The notes under the pieces: generated by a model
The model's input: the letters and a program-made list of their open reading frames with translations, nothing else
Databases searched by the model: none
What the model was told of the DNA's origin: nothing
Program-made: the position numbers and the translations under genes
In this document: piece by piece, positions 13,338 to 20,566 of the stretch
Position numbering within the stretch: position 1 is the stretch's first letter
How the letters are laid out: every line of letters begins with the position of its first letter
NCBI GenBank assembly: GCA_964551305.1
Contig: CAZKBT010000052.1
Location: 1-21,225 of the forward strand
Direction of reading: 5' to 3'
Source: JBAZDC01 sp041654595
Lineage (GTDB): Bacteria > Pseudomonadota > Gammaproteobacteria > Burkholderiales > Burkholderiaceae_B
Length of the DNA stretch: 21,225 nt

Positions 13338-15071
13338 ATGCATGCAAGCAAGTATCACCTGAATACCTTGAAAGAAGCCCCTGCCGAGGCCGAAGTGGCC
13401 AGCCACCAGCTGATGACCCGCGCCGGCATGATCCGCAAACTGGCAGGCGGCATCTACAACTACATGCCCATGGGTTTACGCGTGCTGCGCAAGATCGAGA
13501 ACATCGTGCGCGAGGAAATGAACAATGCCGGCGCCATCGAATTGCTGATGCCGCTGGTGCAGCCGGCCGAGCTATGGATGGAGTCGGGACGATGGCAGCA
13601 ATACGGCCCCGAACTGCTGCGCATCAAAGACCGCCACCAACGCGATTTCGTGCTACAGCCGACGTCCGAGGAGGCCATCACCGACATCGCGCGCAACGAA
13701 ATCCACAGCTGGCGCCAACTGCCCGTGAACTTCTACCACATCCAGACCAAGTTTCGCGACGAGCGCCGACCCCGGTTCGGCCTGATGCGCGGGCGCGAGT
13801 TCATCATGAAGGACGCCTATTCGTTCGACCGCGACGAAGAGTCCGCCGCGGCCAGCTACGACAAGATGTACAACGCCTACATGAAGATCTTCGAGCGCCT
13901 CGGACTGACGTTTCGCGCCGTCGCGGCCGACACCGGAGCCATCGGCGGATCGCGCAGCCATGAATTCCAGGTCATCGCCGACACGGGTGAAGACCTCATC
14001 GTCTACAACCCCCAATCCGACTACGCGGCGAACATCGAGCTGGCCGATGCGCCCTGCCTGATCGAAACCCGCGCCGCACCGGCGCGGGCGCTGGAAAAAA
14101 CCGCCACGCCCGACGCCCCCAAATGCGAGCTGGTCGCGGCCCTGCTGGGCAAGCCCCTGACGGACACCGTCAAGTCCATCGTGCTGGCCACCGACGACCC
14201 AGCCGCCAAACAGCCACCCGTCATCTGGCTGCTGTTGCTGCGCGGCGACCACGAGCTGAACGAGGTCAAGCTCAGCAAGCTTCCTGGATTCGAGCACGGC
14301 CATCGCTTCGCCACGGAAGACGAGATCCTCGAGGCCTTCGGCGCCAAGCCCGGCTACCTGGGCCCGATCAACACGGCCAAAGAAGTGGCCGTCATTGCGG
14401 ACCTCACCGTCGCCAACATGAGCGATTTCATCTGCGGCGCCAACGACGAGGGCTATCACTACACCGGCGTCAACTGGGGACGCGACCTGCCCGAGCCTGC
14501 CGTCGCGGACTTGCGCAACGTGGTCGCCGGAGACCCCGCTCCCAACGGCGGCCGGTTGGCCATACAGCGCGGAATCGAAGTGGGGCATGTCTTCTTTCTG
14601 GGCGACAAGTATTCCCAGGCGCTGGGCGCCACGTTTCTGGACACGGACGGCAAACCGGCGATGCTGCAAATGGGCTGCTACGGCATCGGCGTCAGCCGGA
14701 TAGCGGCCGCCGCCATCGAACAGAACCATGACGACAAGGGCATCATCTGGCCCAGGGCCATCGCCCCTTTCGAAGTGGTCATTTGCCCGATAGGCTGGCA
14801 TAAAAATGAAACCGTTCGCAACACGGCCCAGGAAGTGTACGAACAGCTGCGCGCCCAAGGCGTGGACGTCATTGTCGACGACCGCGACACGCGTCCCGGC
14901 ATCATGTTCGCGGACTGGGAGCTGATCGGCGTGCCGCTGCGCCTGACCATCGGCGAGCGCGGCCTGAAAGACGGTATCATCGAGGTTCAGGCGCGGCGCC
15001 GGGATCAAGCCGAAAAGATACCGGCGAACCAAGCCGTCGCCCACACGCTGGAGCAGCTAAAATCGTTGTAG
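13338..15071 (+). CDS. proS: Prolyl-tRNA synthetase
   Basis: A 577-aa cytosolic class II aminoacyl-tRNA synthetase that charges tRNA-Pro. It has the bacterial layout: catalytic core, an inserted editing (INS) domain at about residues 225-390 that clears mischarged alanyl-tRNA, the rest of the core, and a C-terminal anticodon-binding domain (from about 478). Motif 2 (FRDERRPRFGLMRGREFIMK, from about residue 139) and motif 3 (GCYGIGVSR, about 446-454) are intact. Length matches bacterial ProS. ATG 13338 has a weak ribosome site; the N-terminus HASKYHLNTLKEAPAEAEVA is normal for the family. Confidence 0.97.
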   Translation: MHASKYHLNTLKEAPAEAEVASHQLMTRAGMIRKLAGGIYNYMPMGLRVLRKIENIVREEMNNAGAIELLMPLVQPAELWMESGRWQQYGPELLRIKDRHQRDFVLQPTSEEAITDIARNEIHSWRQLPVNFYHIQTKFRDERRPRFGLMRGREFIMKDAYSFDRDEESAAASYDKMYNAYMKIFERLGLTFRAVAADTGAIGGSRSHEFQVIADTGEDLIVYNPQSDYAANIELADAPCLIETRAAPARALEKTATPDAPKCELVAALLGKPLTDTVKSIVLATDDPAAKQPPVIWLLLLRGDHELNEVKLSKLPGFEHGHRFATEDEILEAFGAKPGYLGPINTAKEVAVIADLTVANMSDFICGANDEGYHYTGVNWGRDLPEPAVADLRNVVAGDPAPNGGRLAIQRGIEVGHVFFLGDKYSQALGATFLDTDGKPAMLQMGCYGIGVSRIAAAAIEQNHDDKGIIWPRAIAPFEVVICPIGWHKNETVRNTAQEVYEQLRAQGVDVIVDDRDTRPGIMFADWELIGVPLRLTIGERGLKDGIIEVQARRRDQAEKIPANQAVAHTLEQLKSL

Positions 15072-15150
15072 CATTAGCGGCCCGGCCGCCTGTGCGCCGG
15101 CATGGCTTGGCAACCGGAATCTGTTTGTGTCACACCCATTAACGAAAGAC

Positions 15151-15576
15151 ATGCCCAACCAGACACCCCGCCCTGCGTCAGAAATGGATATTCGCGTATA
15201 TTACGAAGATACCGATACCGGCGGGGTGGTTTATTACGCCAACTATTTGAAGTTCTTCGAGCGCGCCCGGACTGAATGGCTGAGAAAACTCGGCGTGCGT
15301 CAGTCCGAACTGGCCGCAAGCCGGCGGCTCGTCTTCGTCGTCAAGGACGTTGACGTACACTACCGGAAACCGGCCGCGCTCGATGATCTGCTGCATATAC
15401 GCAGCCATATCACGCGTCTCGGTCGTGCCTCGATCACATTTGCCCAAGCCGCCTTGCGCGGCGAGGAACTCTTGTGTGAAAGCACTATCCAAGTATGCTG
15501 TGTCAATACGGACTCGATGCGTCCGAGCGTTTTACCCCCTGAACTCAGAACCCTACTCGAAAAGGCCCAGAACTAA
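15151..15576 (+). CDS. ybgC: YbgC hotdog-fold acyl-CoA thioesterase (Tol-Pal cluster)
   Basis: A 141-aa thioesterase of the 4-hydroxybenzoyl-CoA thioesterase class, first gene of the Tol-Pal cluster. The conserved N-terminal motif RVYYEDTDTGGVVYYANYL (residues 15-33) carries the active-site aspartate, followed by FFERARTEWLRKLG. Known relatives hydrolyse short-chain or phospholipid-related acyl-CoA esters in the cytosol. I chose ATG 15151; an in-frame GTG at 15127 would add eight residues not usual in the family. It ends 2 nt before the tolQ ATG. Confidence 0.93.
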   Translation: MPNQTPRPASEMDIRVYYEDTDTGGVVYYANYLKFFERARTEWLRKLGVRQSELAASRRLVFVVKDVDVHYRKPAALDDLLHIRSHITRLGRASITFAQAALRGEELLCESTIQVCCVNTDSMRPSVLPPELRTLLEKAQN

Positions 15577-15578
15577 TC

Positions 15579-16253
15579 ATGCAAGCTGCTAGCGACCTGT
15601 CGTTGCTGTCCTTAGTGCTTGATGCAAGCATCCCCGTTCAACTCGTCATGTTGATCCTGCTTGGTATCTCGATCCTTTCCTGGACATACATATTCAGCAA
15701 ACGAGCCGCGATAAAGCGCGCGAACGATCAAACCCGCCGCTTCGAAGACGACTTCTGGACGGGCGGCGACCTTACCATGCTGCAGCAGGCCGTCGCCAGC
15801 CGGCGCGACGAACACGGCGCCCTGGCCCGCATCTTCGATGCCGGGATGACGGAATTCCTGAAAGCGCGCCGAGGCAACGTCAGCGGCGAAGCCGTTCTGG
15901 ACGGCCCGCGGCGCGCCATGCGCGCAGTCTACCAGCGCGAGCTGGACGGCCTGGAATCCAAATTGAATTTCCTGGCCTCGGCCGGCTCGGTCAGCCCTTA
16001 CATCGGCCTGCTCGGCACCGTATGGGGCATCATGCACGCCTTCATCGGCCTGTCCAGCATGCAGCAAGCGACCCTGGCGGCCGTTGCCCCGGGCATCGCC
16101 GAGGCCCTGATCGCCACGGCCATCGGCCTGTTCGCGGCCATCCCGGCGGTGGTCGCCTACAACCGCTACACCAACGACGTCGATAGGCTGTCGATCCGTT
16201 TCGATAGCTTCATCGACGAGTTCCTGAACATTCTGCAGCGGCAGGTACGCTAA
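15579..16253 (+). CDS. tolQ: Tol-Pal system motor protein TolQ
   Basis: A 224-aa inner-membrane protein of the MotA/TolQ/ExbB family. Three membrane segments are visible (about residues 17-38, 134-156 and 169-192). The core block SVSPYIGLLGTVWGIMHAF and TAIGLFAAIPAVVAYN line the proton path. With TolR it uses the proton-motive force to energise TolA during outer-membrane constriction. Its stop overlaps the tolR start by one nt (TAATG). Confidence 0.96.
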   Translation: MQAASDLSLLSLVLDASIPVQLVMLILLGISILSWTYIFSKRAAIKRANDQTRRFEDDFWTGGDLTMLQQAVASRRDEHGALARIFDAGMTEFLKARRGNVSGEAVLDGPRRAMRAVYQRELDGLESKLNFLASAGSVSPYIGLLGTVWGIMHAFIGLSSMQQATLAAVAPGIAEALIATAIGLFAAIPAVVAYNRYTNDVDRLSIRFDSFIDEFLNILQRQVR

Positions 16254-16696
16254 TGCCCTCCATACGCGCCAGCAGCAGCCGCCGGGGACGCCGCTTGAAG
16301 AACGACATCAACGTCGTTCCTTATATCGACGTCATGCTTGTGCTGCTCGTCATTTTCATGGTGACGGCCCCCATGATCACGCCGGGGCTGATCGAATTAC
16401 CCACGGTGGGGCAGGCTTCGGAAATTCCCGCCAAGCCGGTCGAGGTCCAGATAGACAAGGACGGCGAGATTTCCTTGCGCCTGCGCGACGCGGGCGCGGA
16501 GTTCACGTCCGTGCAAGCGTCCACCCTGCTCTCCGAAGTGCGTTCGCGCATGCAGCCGGACTCTCCCGTCGTGATATCCGCCGACGGCCGCGTGCCCTAT
16601 GAAACCGTCATGAAAATCATGGATGATCTTCGCGGCAATGGCATCACCCGGCTAGGCCTGCTGGTGGACCAGGGCTCGCGCGAAACCGCTCAATGA
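16253..16696 (+). CDS. tolR: Tol-Pal system protein TolR
   Basis: A 147-aa inner-membrane protein of the ExbD/TolR family. A positively charged N-terminus (SSSRRGRRLKNDINVVPY) precedes one membrane helix, VVPYIDVMLVLLVIFMVTA, that holds the proton-relaying Asp26. The periplasmic domain (about residues 45-147) includes VVISADGRVPYETVMKIMDD. It is translationally coupled to tolQ. A 9-bp hairpin overlaps its stop codon. Confidence 0.96.
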   Translation: MPSIRASSSRRGRRLKNDINVVPYIDVMLVLLVIFMVTAPMITPGLIELPTVGQASEIPAKPVEVQIDKDGEISLRLRDAGAEFTSVQASTLLSEVRSRMQPDSPVVISADGRVPYETVMKIMDDLRGNGITRLGLLVDQGSRETAQ

Positions 16697-16715
16697 CGCG
16701 GAACAGCGCGTCATT
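16692..16715 (+). repeat. Hairpin across the tolR stop codon
   Basis: AATGACGCG (16692-16700) and CGCGTCATT (16707-16715) form a perfect 9-bp stem with a 6-nt loop. The left arm contains the tolR TGA. About 30 nt later comes the tolA ATG. No T-run follows directly, though a GTTTTTGAATTTT stretch starts 17 nt downstream. It may tune tolA expression or mRNA processing. Confidence 0.75.
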
Positions 16716-16745
16716 GCAGCCCGTTTCCCGGTGTTTTTGAATTTT

Positions 16746-17915
16746 ATGAAGCCAATCCGACCATCCGTCCAGACCGATCCCGAAAGTCTCCTGGCCAAGA
16801 GAGACGAGAGACGGTCGCTGGGCTACGCATTGGGCGTCCATTTGGCTATCGTCGCCGCCTTGATGCTGGGTTTCGTCAGCTCGCCGCGCAACCCCAATCC
16901 GGTCCAGGTCGAACTGTGGGCAGACGGCACGGTGCCCGAGGCGCAGAATCCCGAATCCACGCCCGACACCCCGGACGAAGTCGAACCCGAGCCGACGGTG
17001 GATCCCGAGCCTGAACCGGAACCCGCTCCCGAACCGGAACCGGAACCCGAGCCTCAGCCCGAACCCGAGCCGACGTCGCCGGTCGAAACCCCGGAACCCG
17101 CGCCGCAGGAAGACCCCGAAATCGCCCTGGAAAAAGCGCGCCAGGAAAAAGAAAAGCAAGAGGCGGAACGCAAGGCCCAGATAGCGGCGGAAAAAGCGAA
17201 GGAAGAAGAACGCCGGAAAGAGGAGGAACGCGCGCAAGCCGAGCGGGAAGCCAAGCTGGAAGCCGAACGCAAGCAGGCCGAAGAGCGCGCCCGCGAAGAA
17301 GCCCGGAAAAAAGCGGAAGCCGAAAAGAAAGAGCGCGAGCGGGCCGAGCGTGAAGCGGCCGAGAAGGCCGCGGCGGAAAAGGCTGCCGCCGAGAAAGCCG
17401 CTGCCGAGAAGAAAGCCGCGGCGGAAAAAGCTGCCGCTGAAAAGGCCGCCGCCGAGAAAGCGGCTGCCGAGAAGAAGGCGAAAGAAGAAGCCGCCAAGAA
17501 GGCGGCCGCAGCCAAGAAAGCGAAAGAAGAAGCCGAGAAAAAAGCGGCGCTGCTGGCGGCCATGCGCGGCGACGCGCTTGGCGCCGCCGGCATACCCGGC
17601 GGGAACGCGGACAGGAACCAGGCGGGCGGCGCCGGCGGAGACGGCGGCTATGCCGCCAAAGTGCGGGCCTGCATCCAGCCTCGCGTCATCTACAACGTCC
17701 CCCCGCGCCAAGGTCGCGGCAACCCGACAGTACAATATAGGGCAAACCTCAATTCCAACGGCACCGTACAGACGGTGCAGGTAAGAGGTTCTTCGGGCAA
17801 TACGCGTTTTGACGATGCAGTGAAGAAAGGCATAGAAGCCTGCTCGCCATTCCCTAAACCGCCCAGCGGCAAGTATCCCTCATACGTCGATGGCAACTAC
17901 CGCATGTACGAATAA
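16746..17915 (+). CDS. tolA: Tol-Pal system spanning protein TolA
   Basis: A 389-aa protein anchored in the inner membrane that reaches across the periplasm to TolB/Pal. One membrane helix is at residues about 28-46. Residues 79-110 are Pro/Glu-rich, dominated by EP dipeptides. A long charged coiled coil follows at about 125-272, with AAAEK pentapeptide repeats at 203-245, then a Gly-rich linker. The C-terminal TonB-like domain (about 299-389) has Cys309 and Cys366, which probably form a disulfide. ATG 16746 is chosen; an in-frame GTG at 16731 adds five residues. Neither has a Shine-Dalgarno site, but a U-rich stretch precedes the ATG and may serve as a ribosome-docking site. The EP stretch is more typical of TonB than of E. 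coli TolA. Confidence 0.94.
   Translation: MKPIRPSVQTDPESLLAKRDERRSLGYALGVHLAIVAALMLGFVSSPRNPNPVQVELWADGTVPEAQNPESTPDTPDEVEPEPTVDPEPEPEPAPEPEPEPEPQPEPEPTSPVETPEPAPQEDPEIALEKARQEKEKQEAERKAQIAAEKAKEEERRKEEERAQAEREAKLEAERKQAEERAREEARKKAEAEKKERERAEREAAEKAAAEKAAAEKAAAEKKAAAEKAAAEKAAAEKAAAEKKAKEEAAKKAAAAKKAKEEAEKKAALLAAMRGDALGAAGIPGGNADRNQAGGAGGDGGYAAKVRACIQPRVIYNVPPRQGRGNPTVQYRANLNSNGTVQTVQVRGSSGNTRFDDAVKKGIEACSPFPKPPSGKYPSYVDGNYRMYE
16980..17075 (+). repeat. Glu-Pro coding repeat in tolA
   Basis: This part of tolA encodes a 32-residue stretch made mostly of EP dipeptides, using alternating GAACCG/GAGCCT-type hexamers. Such segments form stiff extended rods in TonB and could be prone to length change between strains. 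Confidence 0.85.
17352..17480 (+). repeat. 15-bp tandem repeat (AAAEK) in tolA
   Basis: About eight copies of a degenerate 15-bp unit encode AAAEK, sometimes as AAAEKK. It builds a regular Ala/Lys/Glu helix in the TolA spacer. The copies differ at synonymous positions, so the repeat is kept at the protein level more than at the DNA level. Confidence 0.85.
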
Positions 17916-17929
17916 CAGGAGAGATCAGA

Positions 17930-19243
17930 ATGACAGCCCACGTCCCATCTCAATGCAGCCTACTCGCCAGGTGGCGGGCATGGTCCTGCAGCCTATTCGC
18001 CGCCGCAAGCGTCAGCCTCATGGCGACCGGCAGCGCGAATGCGCAGTTGCGCGTCGACATATCCGGGGTCGGCGCAACACAGTACCCCATCGCGATCGCC
18101 GATTTCGCGGGACCCGGCCAAGGCTCGGCGATCTCGGAAATCATCCGGGCCGACCTGACGCGTTCCGGTCAGTTCCAATTGATCAACGCCACGGGCGCGA
18201 ACCTGGATGTCAACAGCTCGATCGCCCATGATGACTGGCGCAATCGCGGCGCGGATTACCTGGCGTACGGCTCGGTAACCGAGACGGCGGGCCAATACAA
18301 TATCAGCTATCGCCTGGTGGACGCCGTGCGCAAGACTGAACTCGATGCCGTGGCGTTTGCCGGCAATGAAAAGGAATTACGCCGCATTTCTCATCGGATT
18401 GCCGACAGAATCTACGAAAAGATCACCGGCGTGCGCGGCGTTTTCTCGACGCGCCTCGCCTATGTGTTGCAAACGGGCGACACGCATGAGTTACAAATTG
18501 CAGACGCCGACGGCCAGAACCCGCAGGTGATGCTGCGCTCGAAACACTCCATTATTTCGCCCGCGTGGTCGCCGGACGGCAGCCGCTTGGCCTACGTCAG
18601 CTTCGAACTGGGCAAGCCGGTAGTCTATGTCCAGACCCTTGCCACGGGCCAGCGCGTGCCGATTGCGAACTTCAAAGGCAACAACAGCGCGCCCGCCTGG
18701 TCGCCGGACGGCCAGCAGCTAGCCATCGTGCTGTCCCGCGATGGTATCTCGCAGATTTACATCATCAATGCCGATGGCTCCGGATTACGCCGGATCATGA
18801 GGTCGCCGCTGATCGATACCGAACCCCAATTCACACCCGACGGATCCGCGTTGATATTTACGAGTGATCGCGGCGGCAATCCCCAGATATATCGCGTGCC
18901 TGTAAATGGCGGCGATGCTCAACGCATTACCTTCAATGGGAGTTACAATATCTCACCGGCCATGTCGCCGGATGGTAACAACCTGGTGTACGTTACAAGA
19001 AGGAATGGCGCTTTTCGGATTGCCATACAAGAAATGAATGGCGGATCCGAACAGCTACTTACTGCCGGTCCTGATGATGAGTCACCCAGCTTTGCGCCGA
19101 ACGGTATGCAAATACTGTACAGTTCGGTTCAAGGTGGACGTAGCGTACTTGAAGTTACATCCGTTGACGGCCGTGTTCGCCAAACACTCTCAGCGTTAAA
19201 CGGTAAAGTCCGCGAACCCACGTGGGGTCCGTTCACCAATTGA
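17930..19243 (+). CDS. tolB: Tol-Pal system beta-propeller protein TolB
   Basis: A 437-aa periplasmic protein that binds Pal and TolA. The signal peptide is about 38 residues, ending in TGSANA. The N-terminal alpha/beta domain (about 39-180) includes RVDISGVGATQYPIAIADFA. The beta-propeller follows, with the recurring blade motif [AS]PxWSPDG: SPAWSPDGSRLAYVS, APAWSPDGQQLAIV, EPQFTPDGSALIFTS, SPAMSPDGNNLVYVT and SPSFAPNGMQILYSS. ATG 17930 has GGAG eight nt upstream. The last 400 nt have clearly more A/T at third codon positions than the rest of the cluster, although the protein stays normal. Confidence 0.97.
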   Translation: MTAHVPSQCSLLARWRAWSCSLFAAASVSLMATGSANAQLRVDISGVGATQYPIAIADFAGPGQGSAISEIIRADLTRSGQFQLINATGANLDVNSSIAHDDWRNRGADYLAYGSVTETAGQYNISYRLVDAVRKTELDAVAFAGNEKELRRISHRIADRIYEKITGVRGVFSTRLAYVLQTGDTHELQIADADGQNPQVMLRSKHSIISPAWSPDGSRLAYVSFELGKPVVYVQTLATGQRVPIANFKGNNSAPAWSPDGQQLAIVLSRDGISQIYIINADGSGLRRIMRSPLIDTEPQFTPDGSALIFTSDRGGNPQIYRVPVNGGDAQRITFNGSYNISPAMSPDGNNLVYVTRRNGAFRIAIQEMNGGSEQLLTAGPDDESPSFAPNGMQILYSSVQGGRSVLEVTSVDGRVRQTLSALNGKVREPTWGPFTN

Positions 19244-19278
19244 TTTTCAGTGTGACTCTTTTCTTAAAGGAACTTTAA

Positions 19279-19782
19279 ATGAGCTCGCGCATTGTAAAAA
19301 GCCTCACCGTTGCCGCAGTCGCCGCCACACTGGCTGCCTGCAGTTCTGTGCCTCTTGATGAAAACGCACAAGCGGGCGCCGGCGGCGCCACGTCCGGCGG
19401 CGCCGGTACGGGCCAGGTCATGGACCCGTTCAACCCGCAAAGCCCGCTCGCCCAGCAACGCTCGGTGTACTTCGACTTCGACAGCTACGTGGTACCCGAT
19501 CAATACCGCAGCCTGGTCGAAATGCACTCCTCGTACCTCACCGGCCGCGCCCAGCAAACCATACGCATCGAAGGCCATGCCGACGCACGTGGCGGTTCGG
19601 AATACAATCTGGCATTGGGCCAGCGCCGTTCCGACGCCGTCGCCCGCATGATGACCCTGATGGGCGTCAATGCCAATCAGATCGAAGCCATTTCCTTCGG
19701 CAAGGAACGTCCCAAGGCATTGGGCAACACCGAAGCCGACTATGCGGAAAACCGCCGCGCGGACATCGTCTATCAGCGCTGA
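19279..19782 (+). CDS. pal: Peptidoglycan-associated lipoprotein Pal
   Basis: A 167-aa outer-membrane lipoprotein. A type II signal peptide ends in the lipobox LAAC with Cys21 as the lipidated residue, so it is an Lgt substrate. A Gly/Ala-rich linker (about 30-50) follows. The OmpA-like peptidoglycan-binding domain (about 60-167) has YFDFDSYVV, IRIEGHADARGGSEYNLALG and the closing ADYAENRRADIVY. It tethers the outer membrane to the cell wall and cycles with TolB. ATG 19279 has AAGGA seven nt upstream. A terminator follows. Confidence 0.97.
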   Translation: MSSRIVKSLTVAAVAATLAACSSVPLDENAQAGAGGATSGGAGTGQVMDPFNPQSPLAQQRSVYFDFDSYVVPDQYRSLVEMHSSYLTGRAQQTIRIEGHADARGGSEYNLALGQRRSDAVARMMTLMGVNANQIEAISFGKERPKALGNTEADYAENRRADIVYQR

Positions 19783-19806
19783 CGCTTGATGGCAGTTTTG
19801 CGCTGC

Positions 19807-19838
19807 AACGCCGTGGCGGCCTCCGCCGCGGCGTTTTT
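19807..19838 (+). terminator. Terminator or attenuator between pal and cpoB
   Basis: A 13-bp stem, 19807-19819 with 19823-19835, fully paired apart from one U-G wobble, encloses a 3-nt loop and runs into a T-run (19834-19838). It ends 19 nt before the cpoB ATG, so it should cut transcription of the Tol cluster before cpoB unless partly read through. Confidence 0.88.
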
Positions 19839-19857
19839 CATTTGAACGGAACCGACT

Positions 19858-20547
19858 ATGAGCGTTTACACCCTGCCTACACGACTCGCCGCCATGACCG
19901 CCGGCATCCTGGCCGGCGGCATGATCGCCGCCGCACCGGCGCATGCGTTTTCGGACGACGAAGCGCGACGCGCCATTCTCGAGCTGCGCCAGCAAGTGCA
20001 ACAGCTTTCGGAACAGAATCGCCAGGCACGGATACAACTGGCCGACCAGCTCGAAACGCTGCAACAGGAAGTGGCCAAGATGCGCGGCCAGCTGGAGCTG
20101 CTGGGCTGGGAATCCGAAATGGCCAAGCGTGCCAATGAAGCGCAATCGCCGGACAGCATTCCGAACGTGGGCGACCCCCAGGAGCAGGCCGCCTATGAGG
20201 CCGCCGCCGAGGCCTTCCGCAGCGGCAACTACAAGGAGGCCGCCACGGCGTTCTCGACTTTCCTGGAAGCCTACCCCAACAGCCAATTGGCGCCCGAAGC
20301 CCAGTTCTATCAAGGAAGCAGCCGGTACGCCAGCAAAGATTTCAAGGGTTCGATCGCCGGCCTGCGCGCCATGGTCAAAAGCGCGCCCGACAGTCCTCGC
20401 GCCCCCGACGCCTTGCTGGTCATCGCCGCAAGCCAGATCGAGCTGGGAGACCTGAACGGCGCCAAGGCCAGCCTGCAGCAGATCGTCAAGGACTATCCGC
20501 AAGCGACCGCAGCGGAAACGGCCAAAAGCCGCCTGAAGCTGCTGTAA
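19858..20547 (+). CDS. cpoB: Cell division coordinator CpoB (YbgF), TPR protein
   Basis: A 229-aa periplasmic protein that binds TolA and tunes PBP1B activity, tying outer-membrane constriction to cell-wall synthesis. The signal peptide (residues 1-30) ends in APAHA. A short coiled coil for trimerisation follows (about 34-82, LRQQVQQLSEQNRQARIQLA). The C-terminal TPR domain (about 108-229) starts at EQAAYEAAAEAFRSGNYKEA. ATG 19858 has CGGAA eight nt upstream. Its transcription probably depends on read-through of the terminator behind pal, or on an unseen promoter. Confidence 0.95.
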   Translation: MSVYTLPTRLAAMTAGILAGGMIAAAPAHAFSDDEARRAILELRQQVQQLSEQNRQARIQLADQLETLQQEVAKMRGQLELLGWESEMAKRANEAQSPDSIPNVGDPQEQAAYEAAAEAFRSGNYKEAATAFSTFLEAYPNSQLAPEAQFYQGSSRYASKDFKGSIAGLRAMVKSAPDSPRAPDALLVIAASQIELGDLNGAKASLQQIVKDYPQATAAETAKSRLKLL

Positions 20548-20566
20548 ACCCTGCCGCCGGCATCGC

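Noticed and set aside
13653..15044. Long minus-strand open frame (463 codons) opposite proS
   Set aside because: Low-complexity Val/Gly/Asp-rich product without motifs; proS on the plus strand explains the coding signal.
17352..17480. Repeat array that could suggest a CRISPR or satellite
   Set aside because: The 15-bp period is in frame and encodes the TolA coiled coil; there are no spacers.
16644..17735. Minus-strand frame rich in Phe/Leu/Gly opposite tolA
   Set aside because: It is the complement of the tolA Ala/Glu/Lys repeats and only mimics a membrane or silk-like protein.
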